Source of the DNA: Rhodobacteraceae bacterium D3-12
Lineage (GTDB): Bacteria > Pseudomonadota > Alphaproteobacteria > Rhodobacterales > Rhodobacteraceae
Direction: 5' to 3'
Assembly (NCBI GenBank): GCA_025916135.1
Contig: CP104793.1
Location: 620,001 to 684,000 of the forward strand
DNA length: 64,000 bases
Program-made: the position numbers and the translations under genes
The notes under the pieces: generated by a model
The model's input: only the letters and a program-made list of their open reading frames with translations
The model's database searches: none
What the model was told of the DNA's origin: nothing
Part shown: positions 8,545-18,296 of the stretch, piece by piece
Layout of the letters: the number at the start of each line of letters is the position of its first letter
Position numbering within the stretch: the stretch's first letter is position 1

Positions 8545-9681
8545 TCAGGCCCCGTCGTAGGGGGGATAGGTCAGGTAGCCTTCGTTGCCGCCGCCATAGA
8601 AGGTGTCGGGGTTCGGCTCGGCGAGCGGGTGTCCGGCCGCGAGGCGGGAGACCAGATCGGGGTTGGCGATGAAGGGGCGGCCAAAGGCGGGCAGGTCGAT
8701 CACATTCTCGCGTATAAGCTGCGTGGCGCGGTCCTTTGTCATCGCGCTTGCCAGGATGATGGCCATGTCGCCGGAATGCGCGCGAAAGCTGCTCATCAGC
8801 GCGTCGAACCTCTGCATTTTTTCCGGGTCGAGCGGGCGGCCATTGGTGGATGAACCGGCGCGCGAGTGATCCATGAAGTGGACATAGGCGATGCCGCGGT
8901 CGGCCAGCGCGGCAACCAGCGTCTGGAAGGTCTCGGGGATGCCGTCAAACAGCGGCATGGCGAAGGGCTGACCATAGGGCGAGAGGCGGATGCCGACGCG
9001 ATTTCGCCCGACGCGATCGACCACCGCATCGACAAGGTCGAGCACAAAACGCAGCCGTCCGTTAAGCGTTTGTGCTGCGTATTTGTCGGTACGGGTGTTG
9101 ACGAGCGGATTGATGAATTGATCCAGCAAATAGCCGTTGGCTCCGTGAATTTCTACGCCGTCGAACCCGGCGGCGATTGCGTTTTCGCTACCTTGGGCGA
9201 AATCCTCTATCACGCGGTCGACTTCGTCTGTTTCAAGAGCGCGGGGTTTGGAGGCGTCGATCAAGTCGGGGGTGCCGTCGGGGCCATAGCCGAAGGCCTT
9301 GGCGCCGATGGCCTGAATGTCGGAGGCACCGACCGGGGCGGCGCCGTCGCTTTTGATGCTGGTGTGGGACACGCGACCAACGTGCCAGAGCTGTGCGAAC
9401 ATCTTGCTGCCCTGAGCGTGGATAGACTTGGTCACGCGCTGCCAGCCGGTGATATGCGCCGGAGTGTAGATGCCCGGAATGAAGAGATATCCCATCGCTT
9501 GTTCCGAGACCGGGGTGCCTTCGCTGATGATCAGACCGGCGCTGGCGCGCTGGGTATAATAGAGGGCGGTCTTTTCATCGGCGACACAGGTTGTGGCGCG
9601 GGCGCGGGTCATGGGGGCCATGACGATGCGATTGCCAAGGCGGGTGCCCGACAGATCGAAGGGGGAAAAGAGGTTGGGCAT
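8545..9681 (-). CDS. Old yellow enzyme family alkene reductase (NemA-like NADH:flavin oxidoreductase)
   Basis: A 378-residue FMN-binding TIM-barrel enzyme. The N-terminal NRIVMAPMTRARA is the typical first beta strand. The active-site pair His-x-x-Asn appears in VEIHGANGYLLDQFINP, which also matches the family signature. Such enzymes reduce activated C=C bonds of enones, maleimides and nitro compounds with NAD(P)H. It forms a minus-strand group with the GST and GntR genes (60-bp gap to GST). Beside the dehydrogenases of the facing operon it could reduce a cyclic enone, which is inference from context. Confidence 0.9.
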   Translation of the reverse strand: MPNLFSPFDLSGTRLGNRIVMAPMTRARATTCVADEKTALYYTQRASAGLIISEGTPVSEQAMGYLFIPGIYTPAHITGWQRVTKSIHAQGSKMFAQLWHVGRVSHTSIKSDGAAPVGASDIQAIGAKAFGYGPDGTPDLIDASKPRALETDEVDRVIEDFAQGSENAIAAGFDGVEIHGANGYLLDQFINPLVNTRTDKYAAQTLNGRLRFVLDLVDAVVDRVGRNRVGIRLSPYGQPFAMPLFDGIPETFQTLVAALADRGIAYVHFMDHSRAGSSTNGRPLDPEKMQRFDALMSSFRAHSGDMAIILASAMTKDRATQLIRENVIDLPAFGRPFIANPDLVSRLAAGHPLAEPNPDTFYGGGNEGYLTYPPYDGA

Positions 9682-9741
9682 AGGGTGTCCTTGATCGGTT
9701 GCCGGCGGGCGACAACGGGCAGTGCGAACCGGGTGGGGGGG

Positions 9742-10338
9742 TTACTCTGGCGCGGTGTCCACCATCGACGGGCGGGCGGCGAAGGTTTCGTACCATTTGG
9801 TCAGAGCCGGACGGCTGCTGCGCCAGTCGAAATCGGCGAAGCGGAAGTCGAGATAGGCAATGGCGCAACCGATGGCGATGAGGCCGGCGTCGATGCCGGA
9901 AAAATCGGCGGTTTCCGCCTCCATCCGGTCGAGCGAGGCGTTGATTTTGCCCATCTGCCCGTCGAGCCAGTCCTGCCAGAGCAATTCAGCGGGGCGCATC
10001 GCGGTTTCGTAGCGGGCCAGCAAAGCGGCGTCGAGCAAGCCGTCAGCGAGGGCTTCGCGGCGCAGCACGGTCCAGACCGTATCGTTTTCGGGATACATCT
10101 TGGCGCCATTATGCTGGGCATCGAGCCAACGGGTGATGACCCGGCTGTCATAGAGGGGTTCGCCGTCATCGAGGATGGCGGTAGGCACTTTGCCGGTCGG
10201 GTTTTCCTTGACGATACTTTGGTCGGCGGCAATCGGGCTGGCCATGGAGGCGAGTTTTTCGACGCTCTGGCCGGTTTCAAGGGCGAGGACCATGACTTTG
10301 CGGACATAGGGGGATGCGGGCGAGTGGAAGAGTTTCAA
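9742..10338 (-). CDS. Glutathione S-transferase family protein
   Basis: A 198-residue cytosolic GST with a thioredoxin-like N-terminal domain (MKLFHSPASPYVRKV) and the glutathione-contact motif NPTGKVPTAILDDG followed by LYDSRVITRWLD. A helical C-terminal domain makes up the rest. It starts at a TTG that overlaps the TGA of the GntR gene (TTGA), implying coupled translation. GSTs in aromatic catabolism can act as maleylpyruvate isomerases, but no diagnostic feature supports that here. Confidence 0.85.
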   Translation of the reverse strand: MKLFHSPASPYVRKVMVLALETGQSVEKLASMASPIAADQSIVKENPTGKVPTAILDDGEPLYDSRVITRWLDAQHNGAKMYPENDTVWTVLRREALADGLLDAALLARYETAMRPAELLWQDWLDGQMGKINASLDRMEAETADFSGIDAGLIAIGCAIAYLDFRFADFDWRSSRPALTKWYETFAARPSMVDTAPE

Positions 10339-11051
10339 CTTGAGGTCTCCGGTGTGTCTGATTGGGTTTTTTCAGGTGTGACCGTGATGCGGCCGGTTTC
10401 GATACATTCGGCGAGGTATTCGCCTGCGAAATTGACGTGCTCGCGCATGAGGTAGTCTGCGCGGATCGGATCGCGGCGGCTGATCGCCTGAAGGATCCGG
10501 TGGTGATCGTCGTGGCTCCGTTTCATGATGTCGAAGTCCTGCCAGACGATCATGCGGTTGGAGGCGAAGGGAATGAGCTGGGTCTGGCGGACGAGTTCGA
10601 CGATCCAGCGGTTATGCGTGCGGTGGATGATTTCATCGTGAAAGCGCACGTTCATGTTTCGGTAGCCGTCAATGTCTTTTGGATCCAATTTTCCATTTTC
10701 CAGCGCCCGATCCCCAAAGTCGAGAAGGGCCTCCATTTCGTCGACCACCTTGGAGGGCATGCCGAGTGTGGCGAGGGACGCGGCGGCGAGACCTTCCAGC
10801 ACAGCGCGGGCGGCATAGCCGTCGATGATGTCTTTGCGATCGAATTCACGCACCGTGTAGCCGCGATTCGCCTCGTATTGCAAAAGCCCTTCGTTGGCGA
10901 GGTTCGAGAGTGCCGTGCGCAGCGGTGTGCGCGACACGCCAAGCCCACGCGCGAGGCGTTCCTGTTGCAGGCGCTCACCCGGATGAATTTGCCCGCTCAT
11001 GATGTGTTCACGCAAAATATTCGTGACTTCTTCGGTGCTTGTAATCGCCAA
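10335..11051 (-). CDS. GntR family transcriptional regulator (FCD-type)
   Basis: A 238-residue regulator. The N-terminal winged helix includes SGQIHPGERLQQERLARGLG and VSRTPLRTALSNLANEGLLQ, characteristic of the FadR subgroup. An all-helical FCD effector domain follows, with the metal-binding Asp/His positions suggested by FHDEIIHR and HHRIL. It is divergent from the SDR/TRAP operon and leads its own operon with the GST and probably the alkene reductase. The intergenic region carries palindromes at 11087-11101 and 11181-11196. It probably represses both directions, with the transported compound or a metabolite as inducer. Confidence 0.88.
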   Translation of the reverse strand: MAITSTEEVTNILREHIMSGQIHPGERLQQERLARGLGVSRTPLRTALSNLANEGLLQYEANRGYTVREFDRKDIIDGYAARAVLEGLAAASLATLGMPSKVVDEMEALLDFGDRALENGKLDPKDIDGYRNMNVRFHDEIIHRTHNRWIVELVRQTQLIPFASNRMIVWQDFDIMKRSHDDHHRILQAISRRDPIRADYLMREHVNFAGEYLAECIETGRITVTPEKTQSDTPETSS

Positions 11052-11086
11052 TACGCGTCCTCCGATGTGCCGGATTACATGGATAG

Positions 11087-11101
11087 TATGTAAATTGCAT
11101 A
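11087..11101. promoter_or_regulatory. Imperfect palindrome upstream of GntR gene (candidate operator)
   Basis: TATGTAAATTGCATA is a near palindrome centred 43 bases before the GntR start. It lies in an AT-rich part of the divergent spacer and suits a GntR/FadR-type dimer site. No binding evidence exists. Confidence 0.45.
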
Positions 11102-11157
11102 TAAGGAAGAGTTTCGCAAGATCGTATCCAAAGTGAGGCTATTCCCCAAATAAATGC

Positions 11158-11196
11158 TTGACAATGGCGGTAGAAAGATCAGATTGCATCCAATCT
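11158..11196 (+). promoter_or_regulatory. Candidate promoter and operator for the SDR/TRAP operon
   Basis: A perfect -35 hexamer TTGACA (11158-11163) is followed after 17 bases by a perfect inverted repeat AGATTG-CATC-CAATCT (11181-11196) that sits where the -10 box must be. The -10 itself is weak (AGATTG or the overlapping TTGCAT). A repressor bound to the repeat would block the promoter. Confidence 0.5.
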
Positions 11197-11221
11197 AGAA
11201 CGGCAGATGAGGGGGCTGTCA

Positions 11222-11977
11222 ATGGATCGACGGTATTTGATAACGGGTGGCGCGCGGGGCATCGGCACAGGTATTGCCCGCCGTTTGGCCAATGATGGAG
11301 CGCAGGTCGTGATTGCGGATCTGGACCTTGGGCAGGCGTCTGCTGCGGCGGAGTCATTGCCGGGCTCCGGGCATTTCGGGATCGAGATGGACGTGACGGA
11401 TGAGGCCGCGGTTGTTGCCGGATTTGAGCGCGCGGAAGAGGCCGGGGCGCTTGACGGGGTGGTCTGTAATGCGGGCATTTTGATCTTGCGAGACGGCGGC
11501 GAACGTGCGCCGCTTGTCGAGACCGAGCTGGATGAGTGGAGCCGGACGCATGAGGTCAATCTGACCGGCACTTTCCTGACTGTGCGGGAATTCTTGCGCC
11601 GCCGGAAAAGCAATTCTGTATCCAATGGCCGCATTGTGACGTTCACATCAAGCGCGGCGCAGCTGGGCGGATATCGCAGTTCGTCGTCTTATATTTCGTC
11701 GAAATCCGGGGTGATCGGTCTGACCAAAGCGGTGGCGCGTGAATGCGCGGGCGATGGGATCACCTGCAACGCGGTTGCGCCGGGATTGATTGATGCGCCG
11801 ATGCTGCGGCTTTCGTTGGCGGACAAGGACGATGCGGCGGCGGCGGCGAATATTCCGCTGGGCCGGATCGGTGTGCCCGAGGACGTGGCGGGGGCGGTCG
11901 CCTTTTTGCTGTCCGAGGACGCGTCATACATGACCGGCGGCGTTCTGGACGTGAACGGCGGGTACAGAATGCAATGA
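11222..11977 (+). CDS. SDR family NAD(P)-dependent oxidoreductase
   Basis: A 251-residue classical short-chain dehydrogenase. The cofactor loop is TGGARGIGTG, the NAG motif is CNAG, and the catalytic Ser plus Tyr-x3-Lys is seen as SSSYISSKSGV. It ends with the usual GGVLDVNGGY. It should oxidise or reduce an alcohol/ketone pair. The ATG at 11222 is preferred over one 15 bases upstream because GAGGGG lies at proper spacing before it. Its TGA overlaps the dctQ ATG by 4 bases, so it is the first gene of the TRAP operon. Confidence 0.9.
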   Translation: MDRRYLITGGARGIGTGIARRLANDGAQVVIADLDLGQASAAAESLPGSGHFGIEMDVTDEAAVVAGFERAEEAGALDGVVCNAGILILRDGGERAPLVETELDEWSRTHEVNLTGTFLTVREFLRRRKSNSVSNGRIVTFTSSAAQLGGYRSSSSYISSKSGVIGLTKAVARECAGDGITCNAVAPGLIDAPMLRLSLADKDDAAAAANIPLGRIGVPEDVAGAVAFLLSEDASYMTGGVLDVNGGYRMQ

Positions 11978-12513
11978 AACAGCTTTATCGCATCCCTTTT
12001 CTTGACTGGTTGTCGAACCGGTTGATGGACATCTCAGGCCTGCTGTTGCTGGTGATGATGCTGCATGTGGTGCTGGACGTGTTCATGAAATACGTTTTCA
12101 ACCAGCCGGTGCCGGGCACGCTTGAGGTGGTTTCATACTACTACATGGTGGGCGCGGTTTTCTTGCCGATTGCGTTTGTCGAGCTGGCGCGCGGATCGGT
12201 GGCTGTTGACCTTTTTTACATGATGATGAGCCGGCGTGTGAAGGTTGCGTGCATGTGTTTCGTGCTGCTGACCTGTGCTGCGGTTTACGGCGGTTTGGCC
12301 TGGAGCACCTATGGCGATGCGATGCGATCGTTTTCGACCGGCGAGGTGGTCATGGGGCCGGTGACCGTGGTGGTTTGGCCGAGTCGATTTGTCCTGCCTT
12401 TGAGCTTTGGGCTGGGCGCGCTGATCTGTCTTTTCCATCTCGCGAAGCTGATCTTTGACAGGGCTGCCAGTGCCGCGCTTGTTGAAACCCATCCAGAAGG
12501 CGGAGATATCTGA
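11974..12513 (+). CDS. TRAP transporter small permease subunit (DctQ type)
   Basis: A 179-residue membrane protein with four predicted helices: about residues 15-35 (MDISGLLLLVMMLHVVLDVF), 50-70, 90-110 and 130-150. The FMKYVFNQPVPGTLEVVSYY stretch is typical of DctQ. With DctM and DctP it makes a sodium-driven TRAP importer in the inner membrane. It overlaps the SDR gene by 4 bases and its TGA abuts the dctM ATG (TGATG). Confidence 0.88.
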   Translation: MKQLYRIPFLDWLSNRLMDISGLLLLVMMLHVVLDVFMKYVFNQPVPGTLEVVSYYYMVGAVFLPIAFVELARGSVAVDLFYMMMSRRVKVACMCFVLLTCAAVYGGLAWSTYGDAMRSFSTGEVVMGPVTVVVWPSRFVLPLSFGLGALICLFHLAKLIFDRAASAALVETHPEGGDI

Positions 12514-13819
12514 TGGACCGTTTAGAAATCGGGTTCACCGGCCTTGCGGCGGTGCTGGCGCTTATTGCCTTGCGGCTGCCGATCGGGCTGGTGCTTGCTC
12601 TGGTGAGTTTTGCGGGGATTTGGGCCTGTACCAATGGCACTGCGGCGTGGGGGTTGGTCAAGGCCGTGCCTTATCAGTTTATCGCCACATGGTCGTTCAG
12701 CGCGGTGCCGATGTTCCTGTTGATGGGATATATTGCCAGCCACGCGGGTCTGACCAACGGCTTGTTCAAGGCGATGCGGGTGATGCTTGCGCGGGTGCCG
12801 GGGGGCTGGCCTGTTCCACGGTGGGGGCCTGCGCGTTGTTTGCGGCGGCGTCGGGATCGTCGGTGGCGACATCGGCGGCGATGTCACGCATTGCCGTGCC
12901 GGAGATGATCAAAGCGGGGTATGACAAGGCGCTGGCGACCGGCTGTGTTGCGGCGTCGGGGACGCTTGGTTCGCTTATTCCGCCGTCGATCTTGATGGTG
13001 CTGTACGGGGTGTTCACCCAGCAATCGGTGGGCCAGTTGTTTATGGCCGGGTTTTTGCCGGGCGTTTTGTCGGCTGTGATCTATGGGCTGATGATTGTGG
13101 TGCGGGTCAAGTTCAACCCGAGCCTTGCGCCGCCCGCAGAAGAGAAGATCGACCGGGCCGAGTTTCGCGCGGCGCTGCGCGAGATATGGCCTTTGCCGTT
13201 GTTGATCCTTGGGGTTCTTGGCGGAATTTTCCTTGGGATCATGACGCCGACCGAGGCCGGGGCAGTTGGCGCGTTTATCGCGATCTTGATTGCGGCGGCG
13301 CGTGGCCGGTTGGGCGTGGATATGATGCGCGGGGCGCTCAAGGATGCGGCGGCCGGGACATCGGTGATTTTCATCATCGCGATGGGTGCCAGCATGTTTA
13401 CCAGCTTTATGGGGCTGAGCGGTGTGCCGCGGGTCGTGGCCGAGAGCATGCTGTCGGTCGGGGACGATCCGATCACGCTCATCCTGATGATCGCCATCAT
13501 TTACATCGTGATGGGCATGTTCATCGACTCGATCGGGTTGATGCTTTTGACGCTGCCGATCCTGATGCCGCTGTTGGCGGCGGCGGATGTCAACATGATC
13601 TGGTTCGGCATCATCGTGATCAAGCTGTTGGAGATCGGTCTGATTACGCCGCCCGTCGGGCTCAATGTTTACGTGATCAACTCGGCTTTGCGGGGGACGG
13701 TCGCGCTTCCGACGATCTTCCGTGGGGCCCTGTGGTTCATGGCGATGGATGTTTTGACCATCGCAATACTGGTCGCGTTTCCAGCGATCGTTCTGTGGCT
13801 ACCAAGCCTCATGCAATAA
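12513..13819 (+). pseudogene. TRAP transporter large permease subunit (DctM type), interrupted by a one-base frameshift
   Basis: This is the transport channel of the TRAP importer. The frame opening MDRLEIGFTGLAAVLALIAL runs to ARVPGG; the rest, from LACSTVGACALFAAASGSS to LWLPSLMQ, is one frame away. The break is at the six-G run 12800-12805. A seventh G restores RVPGGLACSTVGACALFAAAS and a protein of about 435 residues with a full set of DctM helices, the normal length. The surrounding 18 bases are the same as at the hisD break. With the neighbours intact, either the run length is miscalled or the importer is dead. Confidence 0.88.
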
Positions 13820-13839
13820 CAAGGGAGAGGAGATTACCC

Positions 13840-14976
13840 ATGACGTTTCTTAAACAAATAGCGGCCGGTGCCGCGGTTGCGGCTTCGGCCACATTCGCGA
13901 CGAGTGGCGCAAACGCACAGCAGATGCTGTCGACGTGGCTTGAGCCGAACCACATCATCACCATTGAAGGCCACAAGGGTTGGGCCGATCTGGTGCGCGA
14001 GGCGACCAAAGGCGAGATTGATTTCGAACTTTTCGTGGGTGGCGCTCTTATTCCGGCGAAATCGACGATGCAGGGCACGGCGGACGGGCTGGCGCAGGTC
14101 GGGTTCCACACGGCGACCTATACGCCGTCGGATCTTCCGGTGTCGAACGCGCTGGCGGATATGGGATTTGAAGTGCCGGACGCCTTTGTCATGGCGTTTG
14201 CCTTTGGCGATTTCATGATGAACAACGAGCAGGGTTATAACGACTGGCGCAAAAACGGGGTGATTTTCGGGGGCAGCTATTCGACCCCGATCTATTACTT
14301 CATCTGCCGCGAAGACGTGAAGACGCTGGACGATATCAAGGGCAAGCGCGTGCGCATGCCCGGTGGCGGCTGGGCCCGTTTCGGTCAGGAGATCGGCGTG
14401 GTTGGTGTGAATGTGCCATCCTCGGAAATCTATACAGCGTTTGAGCGTGGGTCGGTTGATTGCACGGCGTCGGATGCAACGCATTTGACATCGGGTGCGA
14501 CGCTCAAAGAGGTGGCGAGCTCGGTTACGTTGCTCAAGATGAGCCCGTTCTATGCCGGTGTGACCTATGCCTATAACCCGACCTTCTGGAAGGGGTTGAG
14601 CGAAGAGCAGCGCCGTGAGCTGTTCAACCAGTCCGCTCTTGCCATGGCGCGGATGCAGATTTCCTATGACAAGCAGGCCGAGGCCGCTTTGGTGGACGCC
14701 AAGGAAGCCGGAATCAAGTTGATTGAACCGGATGCGAGCCTTCAGACGGCCTATGATCAATGGGTTGCTGGCGGCGTGGGTGGCATGGCCGAGATCGCCA
14801 AGTCGACGCATGGGATCGACAACCCGGAGGAGCTTTATAAAGCGTTCCGTGTCTATGTCGACAAGTGGCAGAAGCTGCTTGAGGGCGTTGATCGCCACGA
14901 CGAAAAAGTGGTTGCGGCGCTGCTGCGTGAGAACCTCTTTGACAAGATTGATGTGGCGACGTTCGGCACCGAATGA
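13840..14976 (+). CDS. TRAP transporter substrate-binding protein (DctP type)
   Basis: A 378-residue periplasmic binding protein. A signal peptide covers about residues 1-24 (AAGAAVAASATFATSGANA before QQ). The mature DctP fold contains KTLDDIKGKRVRMPGGG, the usual hinge region, and the substrate-contacting Arg falls in this region. The ligand class is not clear; the neighbours suggest a cyclic or aromatic carboxylate. GGGAGAGGAG upstream gives a strong ribosome site. A long hairpin follows at 14984-15011. Confidence 0.9.
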   Translation: MTFLKQIAAGAAVAASATFATSGANAQQMLSTWLEPNHIITIEGHKGWADLVREATKGEIDFELFVGGALIPAKSTMQGTADGLAQVGFHTATYTPSDLPVSNALADMGFEVPDAFVMAFAFGDFMMNNEQGYNDWRKNGVIFGGSYSTPIYYFICREDVKTLDDIKGKRVRMPGGGWARFGQEIGVVGVNVPSSEIYTAFERGSVDCTASDATHLTSGATLKEVASSVTLLKMSPFYAGVTYAYNPTFWKGLSEEQRRELFNQSALAMARMQISYDKQAEAALVDAKEAGIKLIEPDASLQTAYDQWVAGGVGGMAEIAKSTHGIDNPEELYKAFRVYVDKWQKLLEGVDRHDEKVVAALLRENLFDKIDVATFGTE

Positions 14977-14983
14977 TGCACAG

Positions 14984-15011
14984 GCGCGGCGCCCGGTTTC
15001 GGGGGCCGCGC
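14984..15011 (+). other. Intercistronic hairpin after the TRAP binding-protein gene
   Basis: The arms GCGCGGC-G-CCCG and CGGG-G-GCCGCGC pair over 11 bp with one G/G mismatch and a GTTT loop. There is no T tract, so it looks like an mRNA-stabilising or processing hairpin within the operon and not a terminator. The second binding-protein gene (20205-21263) is followed by a similar structure. Confidence 0.6.
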
Positions 15012-15073
15012 ACATCAAAGTTTGGCGCGGCCGAGGCGGCGCAAACCCCATTCCCCAATTGGAGTAGGTCAAG

Positions 15074-15808
15074 ATGACAAGCGATGCAGGCAAGACTGCT
15101 ATCGTCACCGGCGCGGCCGGTGGGATTGGTCTGGCGACGGCGCGCAGGCTGGCCGAGGACGGTTTTCGTGTCGTGATGACGGATATGGACGAAGGGCGGC
15201 TGAACAAGGCTGCCGAAAGCATTGCGCAGGACGTTGAGACGGTTGTGGCCAATCTGAGCGATGGCGAAGATCGGGCCCGGCTTTTGGAGCGGGCGGGCGC
15301 GGTTTATGCCTTGGTGAACAATGCCGGGATATTTTCGACCAAACCGGCGCTGGAGCTGACCGGGGATGACTTCCGGCAGATGTATGAGATCAACACAGTC
15401 GCGGTTTTCGAGCTGTGCCGCCTTGCCGGGTTGAGCATGCGCGATACGGGGGGCGGCAAGATCGTCAACATCTCGTCACGCTCGTTTCTGGGCGGGCCGA
15501 ATGTGGCGCATTATGCGGCGTCCAAGGGGGCGGTTGTTGCGCTGACGCGGTGTCTGTCGCTGGAGTTGGCGGAGCACAACATCCTTGTGAACGCGATCGC
15601 GCCGGGGGTGATCGACACCGATATTCTCAAGAGCTGGGACGAGGAAGAGCGCGCAAAGCTTGCGTCTTATCAACCGCTTGGACGGGTTGGGCAGCCCGAA
15701 GACATTGCCCATGTTGTTTCAATGCTATCGGACCCGCGCACGGATTACATCACCGGTCAGGTGATCGTCGTTGATGGTGGCCGGTCAGTAGGAGGTGGAA
15801 ATGTCTGA
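15074..15808 (+). CDS. SDR family NAD(P)-dependent oxidoreductase
   Basis: A 244-residue classical [13 protein letters not shown] cofactor loop, NNAGIF, catalytic Ser in NISSRSFL and Tyr-x3-Lys in [10 protein letters not shown], ending [13 protein letters not shown]. It is the second of three SDR modules in this operon. It overlaps the next gene by 8 bases, with the ATG of that gene inside its last codons. Its likely job is a further alcohol dehydrogenation on the same imported substrate. Confidence 0.9.
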   Translation: MTSDAGKTAIVTGAAGGIGLATARRLAEDGFRVVMTDMDEGRLNKAAESIAQDVETVVANLSDGEDRARLLERAGAVYALVNNAGIFSTKPALELTGDDFRQMYEINTVAVFELCRLAGLSMRDTGGGKIVNISSRSFLGGPNVAHYAASKGAVVALTRCLSLELAEHNILVNAIAPGVIDTDILKSWDEEERAKLASYQPLGRVGQPEDIAHVVSMLSDPRTDYITGQVIVVDGGRSVGGGNV

Positions 15809-18296
15809 GAGTGATCGCCTTGAGGGCGTGGCCGTTGTCACCGGCGCGGCGAGCGGGATCGGGTTTGCGACGGCGAGATTGCTGGCCGAGCGCGGGGCGG
15901 GTCTTGTGTTGGCGGATCGCGATGCGGCGGCCTTGGAGGCCTTGAACGATGCCGAGTTCGGGGATCGGATTTTGGCGCGGGTTGCTTGCGATGTGGCAGA
16001 CCCGGCGGCGCCGGAGCAGATCGCCAAGGCGGTGCAGGAAACGGGCCAACCTTGGGTGGCTTTGGTCAATAACGCGGGCATTGCGGCGGCGCCGAGCATC
16101 GCGAACACCGATGACGACACGTTGCAGAGGTTTCTGGATGTCAACTTGGCCTCGGTTTTCCGCATGTCAAAGCTCGCCGTGTCAAAGATGCGGGCCGGGG
16201 GCGGCGCGATTGTGAACATCGCGTCGGTCTTTGGGTTGACCGGTGTTGGCGGCAGTTCGGTTTATGCCATGACCAAGGGGGGCGTGGCCGCCTTGACGGT
16301 GCAAATGGCCTGTGAATTTGCGCGGGACGGCATTCGCATCAATGGCATTGCGCCGGGGTTGATTGAAACGCCGCTGACGCGTGAGCGCATCGACACGGGC
16401 GCGTATTTCCAGCGCACCATGTTGGAGGGCACCCCGATGGGGCGCGCCGGGCAGCCCGAAGAAGTGGCCGAGGCGGTTGCCTTCCTGCTGAGTCCGCGGG
16501 CCGGGTTTATCACCGGAGAGGTTCTCAAGGTTGATGGCGGGTGGTTGACCGGGCGGCTTTTGCCGCCGATGCGCGAGGGGGGCGTGATGACGGCCCTACC
16601 GAAAGACGCCGATGTTGTGATTGTGGGAACGGGGGCCGCCGGAATGTGCGCGGCGATCCGGTTGCACAAGCTGGGGCTGTCGCCGGTGCTGATCGAGAAG
16701 ACGGCGTATTTTGGCGGCTCGACCGCGGTGTCGGGCGGGGCCGTCTGGGTGCCGCGCAACCCGCATTCCGAAGTTGTTGGGCGGCCCGACACGCGCGAGG
16801 CGGCGATGACCTATTTGCGCAGTGAAATGGGCAACCGCATACGCGAGCCGCTGGTCGAGGCGTTTCTGGACAACGGGCCAGAGATGGTGGCATTTCTTGA
16901 GGCCGAGTCCGAAGTGAAATTCGCCGCACGTGCGTTGGGGCCGGATTACCACCCCGATCAGCCCGGTGGCAGCCTTGGCGGGCGGGTGATGGACCCGCTT
17001 GATTACGATGCACGCCGGTTGGGCGGGGCGTTGAAGCGGTTACGGCCTCCGATCCCCGAGTTTACGGTTCTTAAAGGCATGATGGTGGGGCGGACCGATC
17101 TGGGGATGTTGCCCAAGATGCACCGCTCGCTTGGTGCGTTTGTCTATTCCACCAAGGTTGTGCTGCGCCATATGGCGGATCTGTTGCGGTTCGGGCGCGG
17201 GACGCGATCGGTTCTGGGCAATGCGCTTGCTGCGCGGCTGGGACAGACGGTGCATGACCTTGGGATTCCGATTTACTATGAGGTCGCCTTTGAGGGTTTG
17301 ATCCTTGATGCGGAGGGCCGTGTCAGTGGCTTGCGCGCAACGCAGAACGGGGCGCCGTGCGAGATTGCCGCGCGTCATGGTGTGGTGCTTGCGTCGGGTG
17401 GGTTTCCACAGAATGACGCGATGCGGGCCGAGGTTATGACGCATGCGCGTGGGGGCAAGCATTGGTCGATGTCGCCGGACGGCAATACCGGGGATGGCTT
17501 GCGCGCGGCGGAGCATATTGGCGCGGTGCGGGGCGACAACAACATGCATCCGGCGTTTTGGGCGCCTGTGTCGCGCTATAAACGTGCGGACGGCAGCGAG
17601 GTGCCGTTTCCGCATCTGTTCCTTGATCGGGCCAAGCCCGGTGTGATTGCTGTGACCGATAGCGGCGAACGCTTTGTCAACGAGAGCGCATCGTATCACG
17701 ATTTTGTCGCCGGAATGCTGACGGCGATGGAGAACGGGGCCAAGGGGTTCCGGTTGATCTGTGACCATCGGTTTATCCGGCGCTATGGGCTGGGCGCGGT
17801 GCGGCCATTTCCGGGCCGGTTGTCGCCGTTTTTGCGCAATGGCTATGTGATGCGGGCCGATAGTCTGGGTGAATTGGCTGCTCAGGCGGCGGTGCCGGTG
17901 GTGGCGCTGGAGGCGACGGTTGCGGCCTATAACCGGGATGCGGCACGCGGCGAGGATAGCGCGTTCGGCAAGGGGAGCAGCGATTACAACCGCTACCTTG
18001 GCGATCCCGAGAACACGCCCAACCCCTGTTTGCGACCGATCGAGAACGGACCGTTTTATGCGCTTGCGATTTATCCGGGCGATATTGGAACGAGCATCGG
18101 GATTGTCACCAACGAGAATGCGCAGGTGGTGAACGCCCAAGGCGAGGTGATTGGCGGGCTTTATGCCGCCGGGAATGACATGAATTCGATCATGGCGGGT
18201 TCGTATCCGGGGCCGGGAATCACCTTGGGGCCGGCGCTGACCTTTGGCTATATCGCCGCGAACCACATTGCCGGGGCGGTGCGCGCCAAGGGCTAG
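15801..18296 (+). CDS. SDR dehydrogenase fused to KstD-like FAD dehydrogenase (831 residues)
   Basis: The reading frame joins two complete enzymes. Residues 1-250 are a classical SDR ([23 protein letters not shown], ending [12 protein letters not shown]). From residue 263 on it is a 3-ketosteroid-delta1-dehydrogenase/fumarate-reductase-like flavoprotein with FAD loop [13 protein letters not shown] and the C-terminal [20 protein letters not shown] typical of that group. Such flavoproteins put C=C bonds into cyclic ketones. The junction holds a six-G run (16577-16582) directly before GTGATG. One G fewer, or two more, would end the SDR at TGATGA and leave the flavoprotein to start at ATG 16587 behind a GAGGGG ribosome site. 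The fusion may therefore be genuine, or a run-length artefact of two coupled genes. Confidence 0.85.
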   Translation: MSESDRLEGVAVVTGAASGIGFATARLLAERGAGLVLADRDAAALEALNDAEFGDRILARVACDVADPAAPEQIAKAVQETGQPWVALVNNAGIAAAPSIANTDDDTLQRFLDVNLASVFRMSKLAVSKMRAGGGAIVNIASVFGLTGVGGSSVYAMTKGGVAALTVQMACEFARDGIRINGIAPGLIETPLTRERIDTGAYFQRTMLEGTPMGRAGQPEEVAEAVAFLLSPRAGFITGEVLKVDGGWLTGRLLPPMREGGVMTALPKDADVVIVGTGAAGMCAAIRLHKLGLSPVLIEKTAYFGGSTAVSGGAVWVPRNPHSEVVGRPDTREAAMTYLRSEMGNRIREPLVEAFLDNGPEMVAFLEAESEVKFAARALGPDYHPDQPGGSLGGRVMDPLDYDARRLGGALKRLRPPIPEFTVLKGMMVGRTDLGMLPKMHRSLGAFVYSTKVVLRHMADLLRFGRGTRSVLGNALAARLGQTVHDLGIPIYYEVAFEGLILDAEGRVSGLRATQNGAPCEIAARHGVVLASGGFPQNDAMRAEVMTHARGGKHWSMSPDGNTGDGLRAAEHIGAVRGDNNMHPAFWAPVSRYKRADGSEVPFPHLFLDRAKPGVIAVTDSGERFVNESASYHDFVAGMLTAMENGAKGFRLICDHRFIRRYGLGAVRPFPGRLSPFLRNGYVMRADSLGELAAQAAVPVVALEATVAAYNRDAARGEDSAFGKGSSDYNRYLGDPENTPNPCLRPIENGPFYALAIYPGDIGTSIGIVTNENAQVVNAQGEVIGGLYAAGNDMNSIMAGSYPGPGITLGPALTFGYIAANHIAGAVRAKG

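Noticed and set aside
9742-10338. Calling the GST a maleylpyruvate isomerase
   Set aside because: It has generic GST motifs only, and is far from the gentisate genes and in a different regulon.
16541-16825. A separate gene overlapping the SDR-flavoprotein junction
   Set aside because: The residues are out-of-frame translation of the flavoprotein start with no recognisable fold.
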